A stretch of 64,000 bases of DNA from Plicaturopsis crispa FD-325 SS-3 (GCA_000827205.1 KN832554.1:2900690-2964689), one strand, 5' to 3'; positions 22,728 to 35,287 are shown, counted from the first letter of the stretch. Program-made: numbers and translations. The notes: generated from the letters alone by a model not told the origin.

Positions 22728-23289
22728 GTTATTTTGACTGACACCTTTGTACGAAATGTTGAATGTCTGTACAAAATGAACATGTAGATATAGCTTTTGT
22801 GGGTGGTAGTTTCGTGGTTTAGCCGTACGCGTACCAGCCTTGGGATATTCCGCTGGGAAGGCTAGCACTCGAAAGTATATGTACAGTGTCTCACAGTTTT
22901 TGGTAAAAAAGCCCGGCAATTCTTGGTCGCGATGTGCACCTTGCTGGACCCCAGCAGCAAAAAATAGTATTGCCATCGCCATGTTCGTCACTCGACAAAA
23001 CATTCAAGGCGCAGCCGCGCAGGCGTTGCGCAGGGCAGATGAATATTTAAACTCCGCGACATTGAGTCAGTAAGTTGGACAATGAACGCGGCTCGCGCCA
23101 GAGACGCGTTGACTCTTGCCACCGTGCCACCACTTGCCACCAACTTGCCATAAACACGGGACTGTGCCACCGCCAGTCGCTCAATGCCATTGTCCGCATC
23201 CAAAGCGTCCAAAGCGGTCCATTTGTAATGTGCGTTCTCTTCCTCTTTTTCCTTTCCCCGTTCTCTGCCTATCCCATATCCTTTCCACA
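22728..23289. other. Intergenic region, no gene seen
   Basis: Leads into the FunK1 gene. Contains repeated TGCCAC words near 23118-23175 and a pyrimidine-rich tract near 23235-23290 just before the start codon, probably promoter and leader sequence. Confidence 0.4.
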
Positions 23290-25704
23290 ATGGACTCTCC
23301 ACCCCGCCGGCCAGGAGCTCACCGTCCAAACTTCGTCCAACAGTCTCTCCCGCTTACTCCTGTCAAGCCCCGCCAGGCAGACAACTACCACTACCGCACC
23401 GGCAATCTCGATAAACAACGATCGATCGTCATGCAAGGCTTGGGAAAGGTGCCCGCGCTCCCCTGGGACGAGTTCGAGCACTATCTACCACCGAATTGCG
23501 TCGACATCCCCGCCGTCGTCAAGCTTCTCAAAAAGCGTAGACACATTGCCAAGAATCGCTGGACAGCGTTCGCCACCGACCCGATGAAGATGAAGGGCGA
23601 CGAGACCAAAGTCTTTAAGCACCTGGACACTGCCGTCATCGCCAAGATTGTCTGTGCGTCAGCGGAGTGCCTTCTCCCCGAGTTCCGAGATAGAAAGCCA
23701 ACGTCGAAACCCATGCAAAACCCGCACAAAATCCCCGAGTCCACGGACAGGACCAATGCTTCTCGTCCAGACGGCGTCATGCTGCTCCTCGAATCAGAAT
23801 ACGAGTGGGATGGCATAGTCTCACCGGAGGAGTTTAAAAAGTTTATCGACGCAAAATCTGCCTACGATGTGCGCATGCTCTTAACTAACATACCGTCCGC
23901 GCTACCTACTCACTTGCGCGGTTTAGAATAAGTGCAAGATCATCTGGAGCTTGCACCATATCATGCGCAGCGATCCGTGTAGACGGTTCACTTTCGGAAT
24001 TACTATCGACAACGTCTCCATGCGGGTCTGGCTCTGCAGCCGTGCTTGCATGGTCGTATCAGATGCTTTTAATTTCACGACCGTACGCTGTGTTACAGCC
24101 ATTGTCACCGTTCATCCATTGCTAATCAAAGTTCCGTAGGACTTCGCGAAGGTCATCCGCGTGTATTCCTCGCTTGCGTTTGGAACCAAGACAGAGCTTG
24201 GCTGGGACCCTACCTTCCGCTCCTTACCGGGTGTTAGCCCTAAGCAGTATGAGATCGACGTCTTCGAGGGCCCTGACAAGCAGAAGAACACCTACAGCGT
24301 CGTTAAAATTATCTGGGATGTTGGCGCGGAGTTCTCTCAAGGACGGGCCACACGGGTTTACGAAGCCCTTGATGCCGCTGGTGACACGTTTGCTATCAAG
24401 GATGTATGGCGCGAACAGGACCGCGACCCGGAGGGCGATATACTCAAGGCGTTCCACACGAAGATCAGTGGTGGGACCTCCAAGGTCGACAAGGAGTTAT
24501 TCATGGAGATGACCCAGCATGGGGATGTCATTGTCGACAACAACATCGACGATAGCCTCCACACCATAATGCATGGTAGAAGTTTCCCTGAAGTATACGG
24601 CTATCTCTCGCTCTTGCAGCAGCCAAAATCCGACGCTCAACGGCCAGGGGGTCACGCGATGTCTTCGACCGACGGAATGGACTCTACCACGCGGGTTCGC
24701 TAGCTGAAATCCGATAATAGGCGTCGAGTCCACTATCGAATCGTCTTTCCTGGTGTTGGCCTGGCCATTCATGAGCTCGATAACCTCGGTGAAAGACTTG
24801 TAGTTCTTCGCGATGCAGTTAAAGGTAGGTCACCATGCATCTTGTCGGTAGGAGCAAAATGTTGATATGGCAATACTCGCAGGGCTCAAGATCATGTCGG
24901 ATCACAATCATGTTCATCGCGATGTCAGTGTGGGGAACTTGCTCGCTTTTCGTCGCGATGGACAATCGTGGACTAGTACGCGCGGCAAGCTCTCGGACTT
25001 CGAATATGCCATAGATATGGCGTCAGAAGCACTTGCACACAGCATACGCACGGTACGTCAATTTTGGACGTCTGCATAGGGCTCCGTCTGACACCGACTC
25101 ATCTTCTCCACAGGGAACTATCGACTACATGGCCATGTTTCAGCCAGACTTGGACGATATCGACGACTCCGTGGCTGAGGATTCCGAGCCAGCCCCACTC
25201 ATAGCGACTCCTGATGTGGTCTTTCGCCACAATTTCTTACACGACCTCGAATCGACGTGGTGGATTGCCTCGTGGAACGTCTTCGCGCATGTGCCTCTCG
25301 AAATCGGCGATCCGAGCTGGAGCCCGCATTCGCTGAGGGACGTGGCCGCCAACATGTTCCCCGGGTACGCACACAGCAGATACCGCGAGAGAGTGTTCAA
25401 ACGCCGACATTTCTTTGCGAATCTTGTTACTTCTCTACCTCCGGCGATGCGGCCACTGGTCAACCCTCTGGAGCGAGCGCGCCAGATCCTGGTCAAGGCA
25501 TACAAAATTGCGGAGAAGTCGAGAGCCTGCATAGACCACAGCGCGTTCGTGGGTGTCCATGAAAAGCTGGCACTGATATACAAGGAGATGGCGGATCTTT
25601 CGGGCGACATGAAGGTACAGAGCCTGTACGACTTCAACAAGGCTACCAAAAGAAAGACTGAACCCTCCGAATTTGCTCCCTCCACAAAGAGGCGCAAAAC
25701 GTGA
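23290..25704 (+). CDS. FunK1-type fungal protein kinase
   Basis: Belongs to the FunK1 family, expanded in multicellular basidiomycetes. Exons 23290-23868, 23933-24082, 24140-24660, 24721-24824, 24883-25052 and 25114-25704 sum to 704 residues. The N-terminal region reads DEFEHYLPPNCVDIPAVVKL; the kinase core has GRATRVYEALDAAGDTFAIK (the K after FAI is the likely ATP-binding Lys), NHVHRDVSVGNLLAF (HRD loop with Asn), LSDFEYA in place of DFG, and GTIDYMA as the activation-segment end, followed by HDLESTWWIASW, a FunK1 hallmark. A basic tail KRKTEPSEFAPSTKRRKT suggests nuclear entry. The 24660/24721 junction has a weak donor but restores the frame. Confidence 0.88.
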
Positions 25705-26278
25705 GCGGGTCGCCGGTTGTGTATATTTACTCATTCGACGGGCGTAGGCCGGACTGTTCATTGCATTGGATTTTGTATCGATATCGTGTGGCCATCTACT
25801 GTATGTACTAATATTCAATCGCGGACGTCGTTCGATTTACTTTCATGTCAAGGGCTCAGTGCAAGCGTGATTGCCATGGGCACCGCTCTTTCGTAAGGAA
25901 GCTTTCCAGGCAATCCAGGCATCCTGTCAATACATGGAGCTGAGGGTTTACGCCGTTCTGCAGCTGTACTAGCAGGTAAAGAGACCCGGGTAAATGTCTT
26001 GTCAATGACGCCCGCGTCCATCCGCACCGATGCTCGATAAAGCCAAGATTGGCACCAGAAACATTCGTCGGCACCCGCAAATAAATTCCATGGGTAGATC
26101 AAGTCTGCCAGGGAAGCTCTTCTCAGTGACGGCGAGAGATATTAGGTTGCTCGATTCAAACCGGCAAGGATAACTAAGTGAAACACGAGTAAGCAATTCG
26201 CACACAGAGAAAAGAAGGATGAAGACCCGAATCAACACATCTCGGTACATCCCAACTGCATACACCGCACACCCTCCA
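25705..26278. other. Convergent intergenic region, no gene seen
   Basis: Between the 3' ends of the FunK1 gene (+) and the next gene (-). No coding or structural signal recognised. Confidence 0.45.
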
Positions 26279-27247
26279 TCACGAGTGCCTGTTGTCCTCA
26301 GGCGGCTCCGCATTCCACGCCTTATAGACGCGATCGCACACGTTCCGCGCCAGCACCCAAGGATCGCGCGAGCACGCCTTCTCCCACACCCGCCCCGCGA
26401 GCGCCCTCTGCGCGCCGCTGCTTACAGACTCGTCGAGCAGCACGAGCGCCTTCTGCGCAGGCGCCAGTAGCGTGTGCACGTCGTCCGCGATCGAGCTCAC
26501 CACGGTCGGCAGGTATACTAGCGTCGACGATCTGCGGGTCTGCCTGTCAGTGCATGCAGGGAAGAGGGGAAACAAGGGGAGGCCCACGGTGTGTAGTCGG
26601 GGTGGGGTCGCCGTGGCGGCGGGTACAGGCCGGGAACGCGCAGGAGCGTGGATCGCTGGCTGCGGATGAACGCGCCGTAGGCCTTCTTGCGCGCGTCTTC
26701 GAGGCGCGCAGTACGGAGATCGTGAGGCATCGAGTCGAGTTTTTCCGTTGCTGCAGCGAAATTATGGCCGTACCAGACGTACCATCCCTCCTGCCAGTAG
26801 CGTAGGTCCTTCTTCGCGCTCGCTGAGTTTCCGCCTGAGTTCCCACTCACGCCTTTCTCTGCCGCATTCCGGGTCGCAGCATCACGCGGTTGGTTCTCTG
26901 GCGGAAGAGGGTGTGGTGGAGCAAACGTGCCCAGCGGTCCACGGAAACCTCTAGTGGTTTCTGTAGGGGCAACGTAGCGGAAACAGATGGAGCGGCACTT
27001 TGGCGGCGCGTTATGCTGGCGCCCGCTTATGGTCTGAGTGCAGCGGACGAAGCAGACCTCGTCTACGTTGTCGCCTCTGATTACTGTAGACGATATGTGA
27101 AACGTTCGCAAGGTGGCAGTAGATATGGGTGTGCTTACGAGTCGTCCTCTTCGACGGCCTTGTCTTCATGGGGTGTGGCGTCGGACGCGGCGAGTCACCA
27201 TTGGGTCTCGACGAAGACTGTGCCTCGTTATCAGACGGAAAGCTCAT
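26279..27247 (-). CDS. Hypothetical protein, paralogue A of a diverging pair
   Basis: Family not recognised. Exons 27139-27247, 26588-26960 and 26279-26531 sum to 244 residues. The N-terminus is Ser/Pro/Arg-rich (MSFPSDNEAQSSSRPN). The middle has YWQEGWYVWYGHNFAAATEK, aromatic and conserved-looking, then basic residues; the last exon is helical (ADDVHTLLAPAQKALVLLDE) and ends in WVLARNVCDRVYKAW. The last exon is clearly homologous to that of the gene at 28437-29240 on the other strand. No signal peptide or membrane helix. The conserved C-terminal exon suggests a small helical domain. Confidence 0.72.
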
Positions 27248-28436
27248 AACGAACGGTCAACTCGACGGGCGCGCGGGCAATGGTGGGCAACGGTGAAAGT
27301 GTTTACAGAGAGGCTCTGGACAGGCAGCACGCTCACTCAAGGCTGCGGCGGAGTTTCAAGTAAGTACCAGAGTTCGCTGCGCGCCAAAATACCGAACTTG
27401 CATGCGTATATAGGTTGAAAACATTCGGTGCATGCACTTTCAATGACGCTATTTGGAGAGGACAAGAAACAAGTGGATCTCGTATTAGATGTAAGGTATA
27501 GTATTAGTGCAGACATCGGCAGCAAAGGGCGACGGTGGGATGCGGTACAAGGACGCAGGAGACGTGTCTGTCGAAGATTCATTTCGTTAGCACTGCAAAA
27601 GATACGCGGACAAGTCAAGGGTAAAAAGGATTGATCAGAAGTGTCAAGGTTTTGGAGCCCGCCCCCGAGAGACAGTGTCTGACGAGGTATAACACCATGA
27701 AGAAATTCAAGAAAGCCAGCCATCATACAAAGCAACAATAGCAAATGGAATGCAAACTCACCAGCAGGAGATACCGAAACGACGCGTCGTTCGAGCAGCA
27801 AAGCTCGATGGAGAGAAAAAATACAGTTCAAGTGCAACACCGAATGAGAGTAAGCCCCATTGAGTTGATGACCGCGGTCTACAATCGCATAACTTTGTCT
27901 ATGAGCAACGGGTGTGCCCGGCCTGTACGCGCCGCTCAAACCACGCACGCGCTCGTATCTTCGCGCGTGCGGGGCCGTCACTGGGCAGCGCGCGCGAGGC
28001 GACGGGCCACAGACTGGCGGGACGGAGCTGGAGTAGCGAGCACTCCGAGCAGTACGTTCCCGCCGTCACTCGTCCCGACCCGCCGTGCTTGGGGGCGGGG
28101 GCTTTCCGCAGGTGGGACGAGAACATCGGTCTGTGTGTCTCCGGGGACTTTCCCCACAGCGAAAAGAGAAGAGGGACTTCTGTACGTGAGCTGCGACGGC
28201 GATTCTTCAGACGGTGTTGAGTTGAAGAAAAAGAGATGGAAAAAATTCGGCATGTCGAAGATACTTTGAGCTCCGCTCTAATCCTGGACGGCATCTCGGC
28301 ATTCCAACGACTCGATGGCAACGCTCCATTTGACAGTGACCGACACTCTCTTTAAATCTCCATCGACCGTAATCACTATCGCTGGTTCATAGCTGTCGTC
28401 GATACTCTAGACGCTGCAAACACAATCGACCAGGCG
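27248..28436. other. Region between the two diverging paralogues
   Basis: About 1.2 kb shared upstream region of two head-to-head paralogues, so it probably holds both promoters. Only short frames occur; none has support. Confidence 0.4.
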
Positions 28437-29240
28437 ATGGCGTCCAATTCCTTCGCAGCCGGGACATCCTCGTCCCAAATCCCGACTACGTCTTCGATTG
28501 CATACCCGGACACACCTTCGCATCGGTCAGGGCGATTTCCATTTGGTAAATGGAGAGAGGGTGTCGAATTGTGGACTAGGACGTTTGGTGCGCTCACAGC
28601 AGACCCCCTGACCGCACACAACTTGTACTGAGATACATCATTTGCAGCGAGTCAGAAATTGCAGGCAGTCGATCGCTCAGCTGAGCCGTCAGAACACCAC
28701 TATGGCTCCCTAAACCAGACATGCAGACGATCAGACCCCACTGACTACAATCTCTGTTCCCTCCGTGGTCCGGAACGCTCGCAACCGCTCCATGACTCAA
28801 GTACAGGTGGTACATCCCGTGCACTGAACACAGAGAGCGTGAATGACCGTCAGGAGCCCCAGGGGCGGAGCGACACCCACCATGGCGATGGCGACCAGCG
28901 ACCCCCTCCCCATCCTGATCTTGATTGGTGCGCCCTACCCTACCCTACCTCTTACCCACCCACTGCTGCTAATCTCACGTCGTCTTCCAGGTTGCCATCA
29001 TCCCGCCCATTTACTGCACACTCCATCCGCGAGGACGTGCACTCATTGATGTCGCCGACGTACAAGGTGCTCGGGCTTCTCCGCGAATCGCTAGCGAGCG
29101 GTGCACAACGTGAGCTCGCGGGGCGGCTGTGGGCGACCGCGTGGACGCCCGCGCCGTGGGTACTTGCGCGCAACGTATGCGACCGTGCGCTGAAGGCATG
29201 GCGCGCGCAACCGCCGGACGCGGACGATATCTCGCGGTAG
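28437..29240 (+). CDS. Hypothetical protein, paralogue B (model incomplete)
   Basis: The last exon (28991-29240, SIREDVHSLMSPTYKVLGLL to WVLARNVCDRALKAW) matches paralogue A over about 75 residues, and it joins a preceding exon ending at 28927 through an intron in the same phase (2). Upstream, FGKWREGVELWTRTFGALTA resembles the aromatic YWQEGW segment of paralogue A, and an ATG lies at 28437. A continuous frame between these two parts was not found: a stop follows near 28631. There may be an unrecognised intron around 28620-28660, or the gene may be decaying. Confidence 0.5.
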
Positions 29241-29543
29241 TAGCGATGCGATGTACCGGTTAGTAGGATGGTTGGGAGGCTCGTCAATATTATACTGAAT
29301 GACTGTTAGGATGACCGACCGTAAACCTACTGTCGGGCTTGCAAGTCATGATACGCAAACTCTGTACGCAAGCCACATTCGACATGCGCATGGGCGCTAC
29401 TCGGAGACTTCCTTCATATTGGACTCGTATTCATGTAACTCGATGATATATAATGTACAGTGATCAACAAATATACACCAGAACAAATTGGACAGATCCT
29501 ATAGCACCACGTCTTCAATAACCAGATAACGGCTATGCGCCGT
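29241..29543. other. Convergent intergenic region, no gene seen
   Basis: Short AT-richer spacer between two 3' ends. No feature seen. Confidence 0.45.
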
Positions 29544-32500
29544 TCACATTAGACACCCGCTGAACAGCGCCTGCACATCCTGCGCCAGCTCCCCCACATC
29601 CGTCCCGCCGCCGCTCGAGTCCACAAGGGGTTTCACGCTTTCCCAGAACTCGTTAAAGTCAATATCGCCGAGCCCCGCATCGCTGCTGGGGCCAAACTCC
29701 GCATGACCTTGGGCTGACTCCACGCTGCTCTCCGTGAAGTCCGCGCCTTGAGTGAACCTTGCGCTGCCCTGCGCAGGCTCCTCGCCAAACGCGCCCGCAA
29801 CCCGTTCCTCGTCGAAAAGCGCGCTGAAGTCGCTGAGGCACAACGCGAGCTCCTCGTCGGAGTACTGCGTCTGCTCACGCTCGAAGGGGTCCGACAGGAA
29901 ATCAGAGTCCATGCCCTCCCCGTCGCTATAGCCAAAGTCACCGTCGCTGTACCCGAATTGCATGTCGTCGGACGAAGCCGTCCCCACGTCGTCGGACATA
30001 GCTGCTCCGAGATCTAGCTCCTCTATTCCGCCCTCACTTGTGCCTAGCATAGGACTCAAGGCACCCAAGGTTGGGCTCGAGTCGCCCCGAATTGGACTCG
30101 AGTCGCCGAGCATTGGACTGGAGGGTGGCAGAGGCGAGCTCGGGGGCAGCCCGACACTCCAGTGCTCTGCGTTCGAAGGGGGGTCGCTCGACGCAATAGG
30201 CAGCGACGACGACGGCGCTTCGAGCTCGTCGAACGCATCGCGCCGCCGCTTCGACTTCCTCGCCGACGGCGAGCACTGCGCCGACCACCTGCCGTCCCGC
30301 CCGCCGCTAGACGGTTGTCCACCGCTAGATTTCCGCCCGCTGCCAGACTTCCTCGCCGACGGAGAATCCTGAATCCCCCACCCACCGCTCCTCCGCCGCG
30401 CGGACTTGCCGCTCAGTGGTGAGTTGCCCGTGAACGAGCGCGCGGCGGGCGAGAAGAGCGGGCTGTCGTAGAGGCTCCCGAGGCGAATGCTGCTGCGCGG
30501 CGTCGGTGTGAACAGCCCCTCGCGGGGCGTGGGTGTAAACAAGGCCTCTCGTGACGTCGACCCCGGCGTGAACAGCGCCTCACCGCGTTTGCGCTCGGGC
30601 GTGCGTGGGGTTTGTTTGGCCGGGCTGGAGGGGCCGGGCGACGACGGCGCGAAGGCGTCGAAGGAGACGTCCGACGCGAACACGGGAAGCCCGAAGTTCG
30701 CAGCCGTACTCTGCGCCCCGCCACCTGCATCCTCCTCCCGCGCGCGGAGCGTCAGCACGCTCTCGCTGGCCCTCCTCCGCAACACGCTCCGCCCTTTCTC
30801 CTTCTCCTCATCCCCCTGCTCGTGCTCCCGCGCCTGTTCCTGTTCCTTCCCTCGCCTGCGCTTCTTCCCCCGCCTACGCTCGCGCTCGCGCTGCGCCAGT
30901 GCCTCCTCCGCCTCTCTAGATAGCCGCTCCTCCGCCTCCTTTGACAGCCGCGGCTGCGTCGCCGTCGTCGTGCGCGCCCACTCCGGCACGACGTACGGCC
31001 GGCGCGTAGGTATAGTTGACGTCGACGCCGTCTGGCGCAGCGGGAGCGGGCGGGCGGGCGACGTGTGCGGGGGCGGACGCAGGGGCCGGACAGGAGACGT
31101 GCGCTCGCGGTCTTCCATGAACGCGCTCAGTGTGCGTTTCCGCGCGGCGCCGTCTCTCCCCTTGTCGTCCTTTGCCTTCTCCCCGGAGGCGTGCGGGCTC
31201 ATGTTCTCCTTGTCGAGCGGGCGGGTGTCGGGTTGCGGATCCTTCGCCTTGCCGTCCTTGTCAACTGCGGGAGTTGTGGCGGCATGAGGAGCGACACTAG
31301 AGGGAGCGGGGTCTGACGAGGCAGGGGTAGAGGTGGACGACGCCATTGCGAGCAGGTGGCGTAGCGCGTCAAGGAGAGCGCGGTTCTGTGGCTGGCCATC
31401 GGTCTGCGGTTGGGCAATATCTGCCTGTAGTTGCGTTTGTGGTTGCACAGTATCCGTATCTTGTGCTTGACCGGGACCCGTCTGCAGCTGCACAGTATCC
31501 GTCTGTGGTTGGGAGCTATCCCGCGACGGCGTGTCTTCCCGCACTTGTGTCCTTCGACGCACCGGAGAGTCCGTCTCCGTCGCCGAGTCAAACGAAAGGT
31601 AGTCAGACGGCGAAAAGGCCTCGTCAGAGGCAGACGCCGTTCCCCCTTCGCCGCTACAACTCGCACTCATGTCCCCACCACTCGTGCCCCCACCGCTCAC
31701 GCTCACGCTCGTACTCGCACCTCCTTCGCCCGCGCCCGCACCGCCACTACCGGCATCGATGGCGCACAGCGCGCCTAGCAACGCGGCGTTCTGCGCTGTC
31801 GAGCCCGCCGCGAGTGCGGAGAGCAGCGTGTGCAGCGCGTGCGTTTGTGTATCTGGCCGCGTCTGTGTTTGGGCATGCGGTTGCGGTTGCGGTAGCTGAT
31901 GTTGATTTCGGTGCTGGTGTGCATGCGGTGGTGGGTCTGAGTGATGCGCTTGATGTGGATGCACTTGTTGCTGGTGTGGGTGCGCTTGTTGCTGGTGATG
32001 ATGACGATGATGTGGGTGCTGTTGTTGGTGCTGCTGCTGCTCCCGCACCCGCGCCTCCTCCCTCGCCCGCACCCGCGCACGCTTCTGCTCCGCGCGCACC
32101 TCCTCGCGCGTCTGCCGCTGCTTTGGCCGGCCGACGCGCCGCCGCGGCGGGCCGATGTAGATTTCGGGGAAGCCGGATGTGGAGGCCAGGGAGGTAGTTG
32201 TGGATGCGATGGACGTAGATGCAGTGTGCGTGGATGTGGATGCGTGGGATGCGGGCGTGGATGTGGATGTGGATGTGTGAGGTGTTGATGAGCCGGGACG
32301 CGTGAAAGAGTGCTGGGAGCTAGGCGGGGACATACGTGAGCTCGAGCTTGGGAGGGACGCGCGGTGGCGCGTCGGCGGCGACGTGTGGTCGGACGTGGAT
32401 GTGCATAGGAAGGCGCCATGGGGAGATGTGGACACGAAGGTGCCTGGCGGGGACGTGCGCGTGCGCGAACTCGAGCTGTGAACGGACAGGGGTGGCGACG

Positions 32501-34090
32501 AGGAGAACGGGTACGCCGCACTTGAGTTCGACGCGAAGGAGAAGGCGTCGGGGCGTGCGACCGTTCGTGAGCCTGACCCAGACGCCACCGGCCGCGAATT
32601 CGAGGTAGATGCTACCGGTCGCGAGCCGGAACTCGAGGCAGCACTGGAGCCGGACCCAGCAAGCATCCTCCGCGCCTTCTGTTTCTCTTTCGCACTAACC
32701 TTAACCTTCTCCTTCGCACCATCCTTGTCCTTCGCGTCTTTGGTGGGCTGTGCCTCCTTCCCCGCAGGTGCATTCGGTACCTGCTGAGCACCAGAGCGCG
32801 CCTTCGCAGCCGACCCACTTGCAGCGGCAGCAGCAGTCCCCCAGGCGCGCAATGCGTCCGGCAGCGCCGCCCTTTGTACATGCGGTGTCTGCAGATAAAA
32901 TAGAGGGCGTGGTAAGCATTATGTGCCAATAGGAGGTGGAAATGATGTGGGGTTGGGTTAGGGAAGGTGGTGTCAAAATCAATGGGTAGGGAAACGGTAC
33001 CAAAAGGGATGAGTGCGGACGTGACGGCGAGTGACGCCCACAGCACGCATGGACGAGATGTACGATACCATGAGCATTTACGCGTCGTTGTATGATTAGG
33101 AGCGTTGGGTATGATTGTACAACATGGTCATACGCGTCGAGTGCACGAGCACGCGCGTGCGTCGAACGGACGAATACCCGCCGGCGGCATGATGATCCGT
33201 CGACTACATAAGCACGCGTCGGACATGAATACACAGTGCATGTCGTCCACGGAGCCGCACAAACCAAGGCTTGCGAGCAGATAGCAGACCAGAAACGCAT
33301 ACGCAGAAGAGAGGCGCGCGCAGGATACCACGCGCCCTGGAAACGCAAATACAAAAAGGAACACGCGTAAAGGACGATACAAATGCATGAGGGCATCTGC
33401 AAACGAGCAAGGCAGTCTACCAATGCGAAAGGAGCTCAGAAACGCGTACGACATACTTGCACGGGCAAGGTCATGGCATGCAACGCGAGACAGCTTTCCC
33501 ACAGCGCAAGACAACAGCTCGGCATCGCGAGACGCAGAAAGGAAAGCAAAATTTGCACACAAGCGGCCCTAAACGCGCGTGGCAGAACAAGTGGCAGATA
33601 CAAAAGGGAGTGGCAGGTGGCGAACAGGCCAGGAAGTGGCGCGTGACACAGAGGAGGCGAGAACCAAATGCAAACTCACCTCACGAAGAGCCAGCACGAC
33701 CTCGAGCGCGGGGCCTGCAGCTGTCTGCACGAGCGATCCGTTGACCAACACGCCGTCGTCCTGCTCCGCGAGTGCCCAGGACATGAGGCCGAGGGCGACG
33801 CTGAGCGCGGGCTCGAGGGGATCACGAAGATATACGGAGAAATCGCGCGTGGGGTCGTGTACGAGCTCTGGGCTAGACCTGCATAGAGCGGCGAGGCATG
33901 CGTGGAGGGCGACGCGTGGATGGGGGAGGAGAACGCATGGAATGGCGTTTAGCGTGCGCGCGAGGACGTATTCGGGGCTTGCGTTGAGGGTGTACAGGAT
34001 GCGCACTTTTTTTTGAATTAGCGGCGTCGATGGCAGAGTAAAAGGGGGCTCACAGGGCAAACTAGACGCAGCGTCGACAGGTGCAACCAT
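29544..34090 (-). CDS. Spt21/Ams2-like transcription regulator
   Basis: Probable nuclear regulator. Two exons (33680-34090 and 29544-32888) give 1,251 residues. The N-terminal 130 residues resemble the Spt21/Ams2 N-terminal domain, which in yeasts controls histone genes and silencing: VRILYTLNASPEYVLAR, then LHACLAALCRSSPELV and DFSVYLRDP. The rest is disordered: Ser/Thr runs, a His/Gln-rich tract near 31900-32060, Glu/Arg-rich helices, and an AT-hook-like RRRVGRPKQR that could bind DNA. No GATA zinc finger is seen, unlike S. pombe Ams2. The intron between the exons is 791 bases, far longer than any other here. A 48-base in-frame intron near 34007-34054 is also possible. Confidence 0.72.
31895..32060 (-). 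repeat. His/Gln-coding simple-sequence tract
   Basis: Low-complexity CAC/CAG-type triplets encode a His- and Gln-rich segment (for example REQQQHQQQHPHHRHHHQQQ) in the Spt21/Ams2-like protein. Confidence 0.75.
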
Positions 34091-34259
34091 CGCAGTCAGG
34101 AAAAAGTCGCGTCTTCAAGGGATTCCATGCCAAAAGTTGGCGAAAGGAACGACGCACACTCGAAAACACGCTGCAGTCCGAGGTCACATGTCACATCGTA
34201 ACATTGTCACACCCCAACTGCGATTAGATAATGAACCCTATTTTATCGACCACCTCGCC

Positions 34260-34355
34260 GGCGAAATCGGGTAGTGGTTATCTCGTCACGTTTAGGCCTT
34301 GGTCTCAATTTCCGTGATGCTTAACGGCGCGTGGGTTCAAATCCCACTTTCGTCA
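34260..34355 (+). tRNA. tRNA-Leu, anticodon UAG, with a short intron
   Basis: A class II tRNA: acceptor stem GGCGAAA pairs with TTTCGTC (one G-T), anticodon stem TCACG/CGTGA, variable arm TGCTTAACGGCGC, T arm GTGGG-TTCAAAT-CCCAC, discriminator A. The anticodon stem encloses 22 bases instead of 7; removing 15 bases after position 37 leaves the loop TTTAGGC with anticodon TAG. The intron would be CCTTGGTCTCAATTT. B box GGTTCAAATCC is intact. The intron limits are inferred from the canonical position. Confidence 0.82.
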
Positions 34356-34357
34356 AC

Positions 34358-34362
34358 TTTTT
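34358..34362 (+). terminator. RNA polymerase III terminator
   Basis: Five T residues start two bases after the tRNA-Leu(UAG) 3' end, with a second T5 about six bases later. Confidence 0.7.
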
Positions 34363-35287
34363 GCTGCCTTTTTGTCGACTCGGGAGCACACACCTCCTGA
34401 ACGCCAGTGAATGGTATGTGTACTCCTCGCCGATACACTTTGGCCCTAATCCACATTGTACTAGCTCGCGTTGAACGCCATCTCATCGCGCTCTCTCCGA
34501 GTCTCTCGTCTGATCATCCACTCATGCGGACAAGGGACTCCATCTCGGACGTGTAGTACGCGTCTTGTGGGATCAGCAGCACAATAAATATGTACGCCAT
34601 TCCTTCCTTGCTCGCAACGGATGCCTGCGCCACTACCATCCCTGTGAGCTACTGCTCGCATGTTCTCCACCAGCACATGTCCCCGTCTTGACTTTTCATC
34701 ACAAGACTCCAGTGCCTCCCGCCGGGTCAAATTTCGTAGCTGTGAACTCTTGCTCACGCACATCCCCGAGCGTTGAGCATTCAGGCAAAAGCGGCACGCC
34801 CGCTGGAATATCAATCATGCATTCATCATTCCTCCTTTACGAGTGCGATGCCTACCGCCGGAATTACACCAACCGCACAGACTTTCCCGCCGGTGTCCTA
34901 CGCACAGAACGCTTCATGCACGAATTTAGCGGTGATCCATTATATCTGACGCCTTAACGGTGGTTGCCTGCCTATCTAGGGCGCTCCAGATTACTTCTCT
35001 AGCGTCTGTGTGTGCTCACGCCCACCCTTCCTTCACGTAACTAACGTTCCGTCGCACCCTTAGCAGTGCGTACACATTTCATTCGGGGCAATGAACAGGT
35101 CCTTCCGTACGTATTTCGTCTCTACTGAAGTTCTGGTGCTCCCGGGGCGGATACGGAATAACGGCATGTACAATGCCTGTGCTGGTCGAAGCCGATACTA
35201 TTCCCTTCAAGACGATGCAATTCCCTTCACGACAACGCAATTCCCCTCAAGAACCGGAGAGGTCCCCTTAAACTGTCCGCCAAGCCC
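34363..35287. other. Intergenic region, no gene supported
   Basis: A 130-codon open frame occurs at 34565-34957 (+), but its composition is not protein-like and it lacks splice support. Near 35200-35260 there is a triple near-repeat of AATTCCCTTCA-type words just upstream of the next gene. Confidence 0.4.

Noticed and set aside
33128-33562. 144-codon frame inside the 791-base intron
   Set aside because: Composition is not protein-like and no splice sites link it to the flanking exons; kept only as a reason to examine the intron.
34565-34957. 130-codon open frame upstream of the MLKL-like gene
   Set aside because: No family features, no splice support and no promoter signal.
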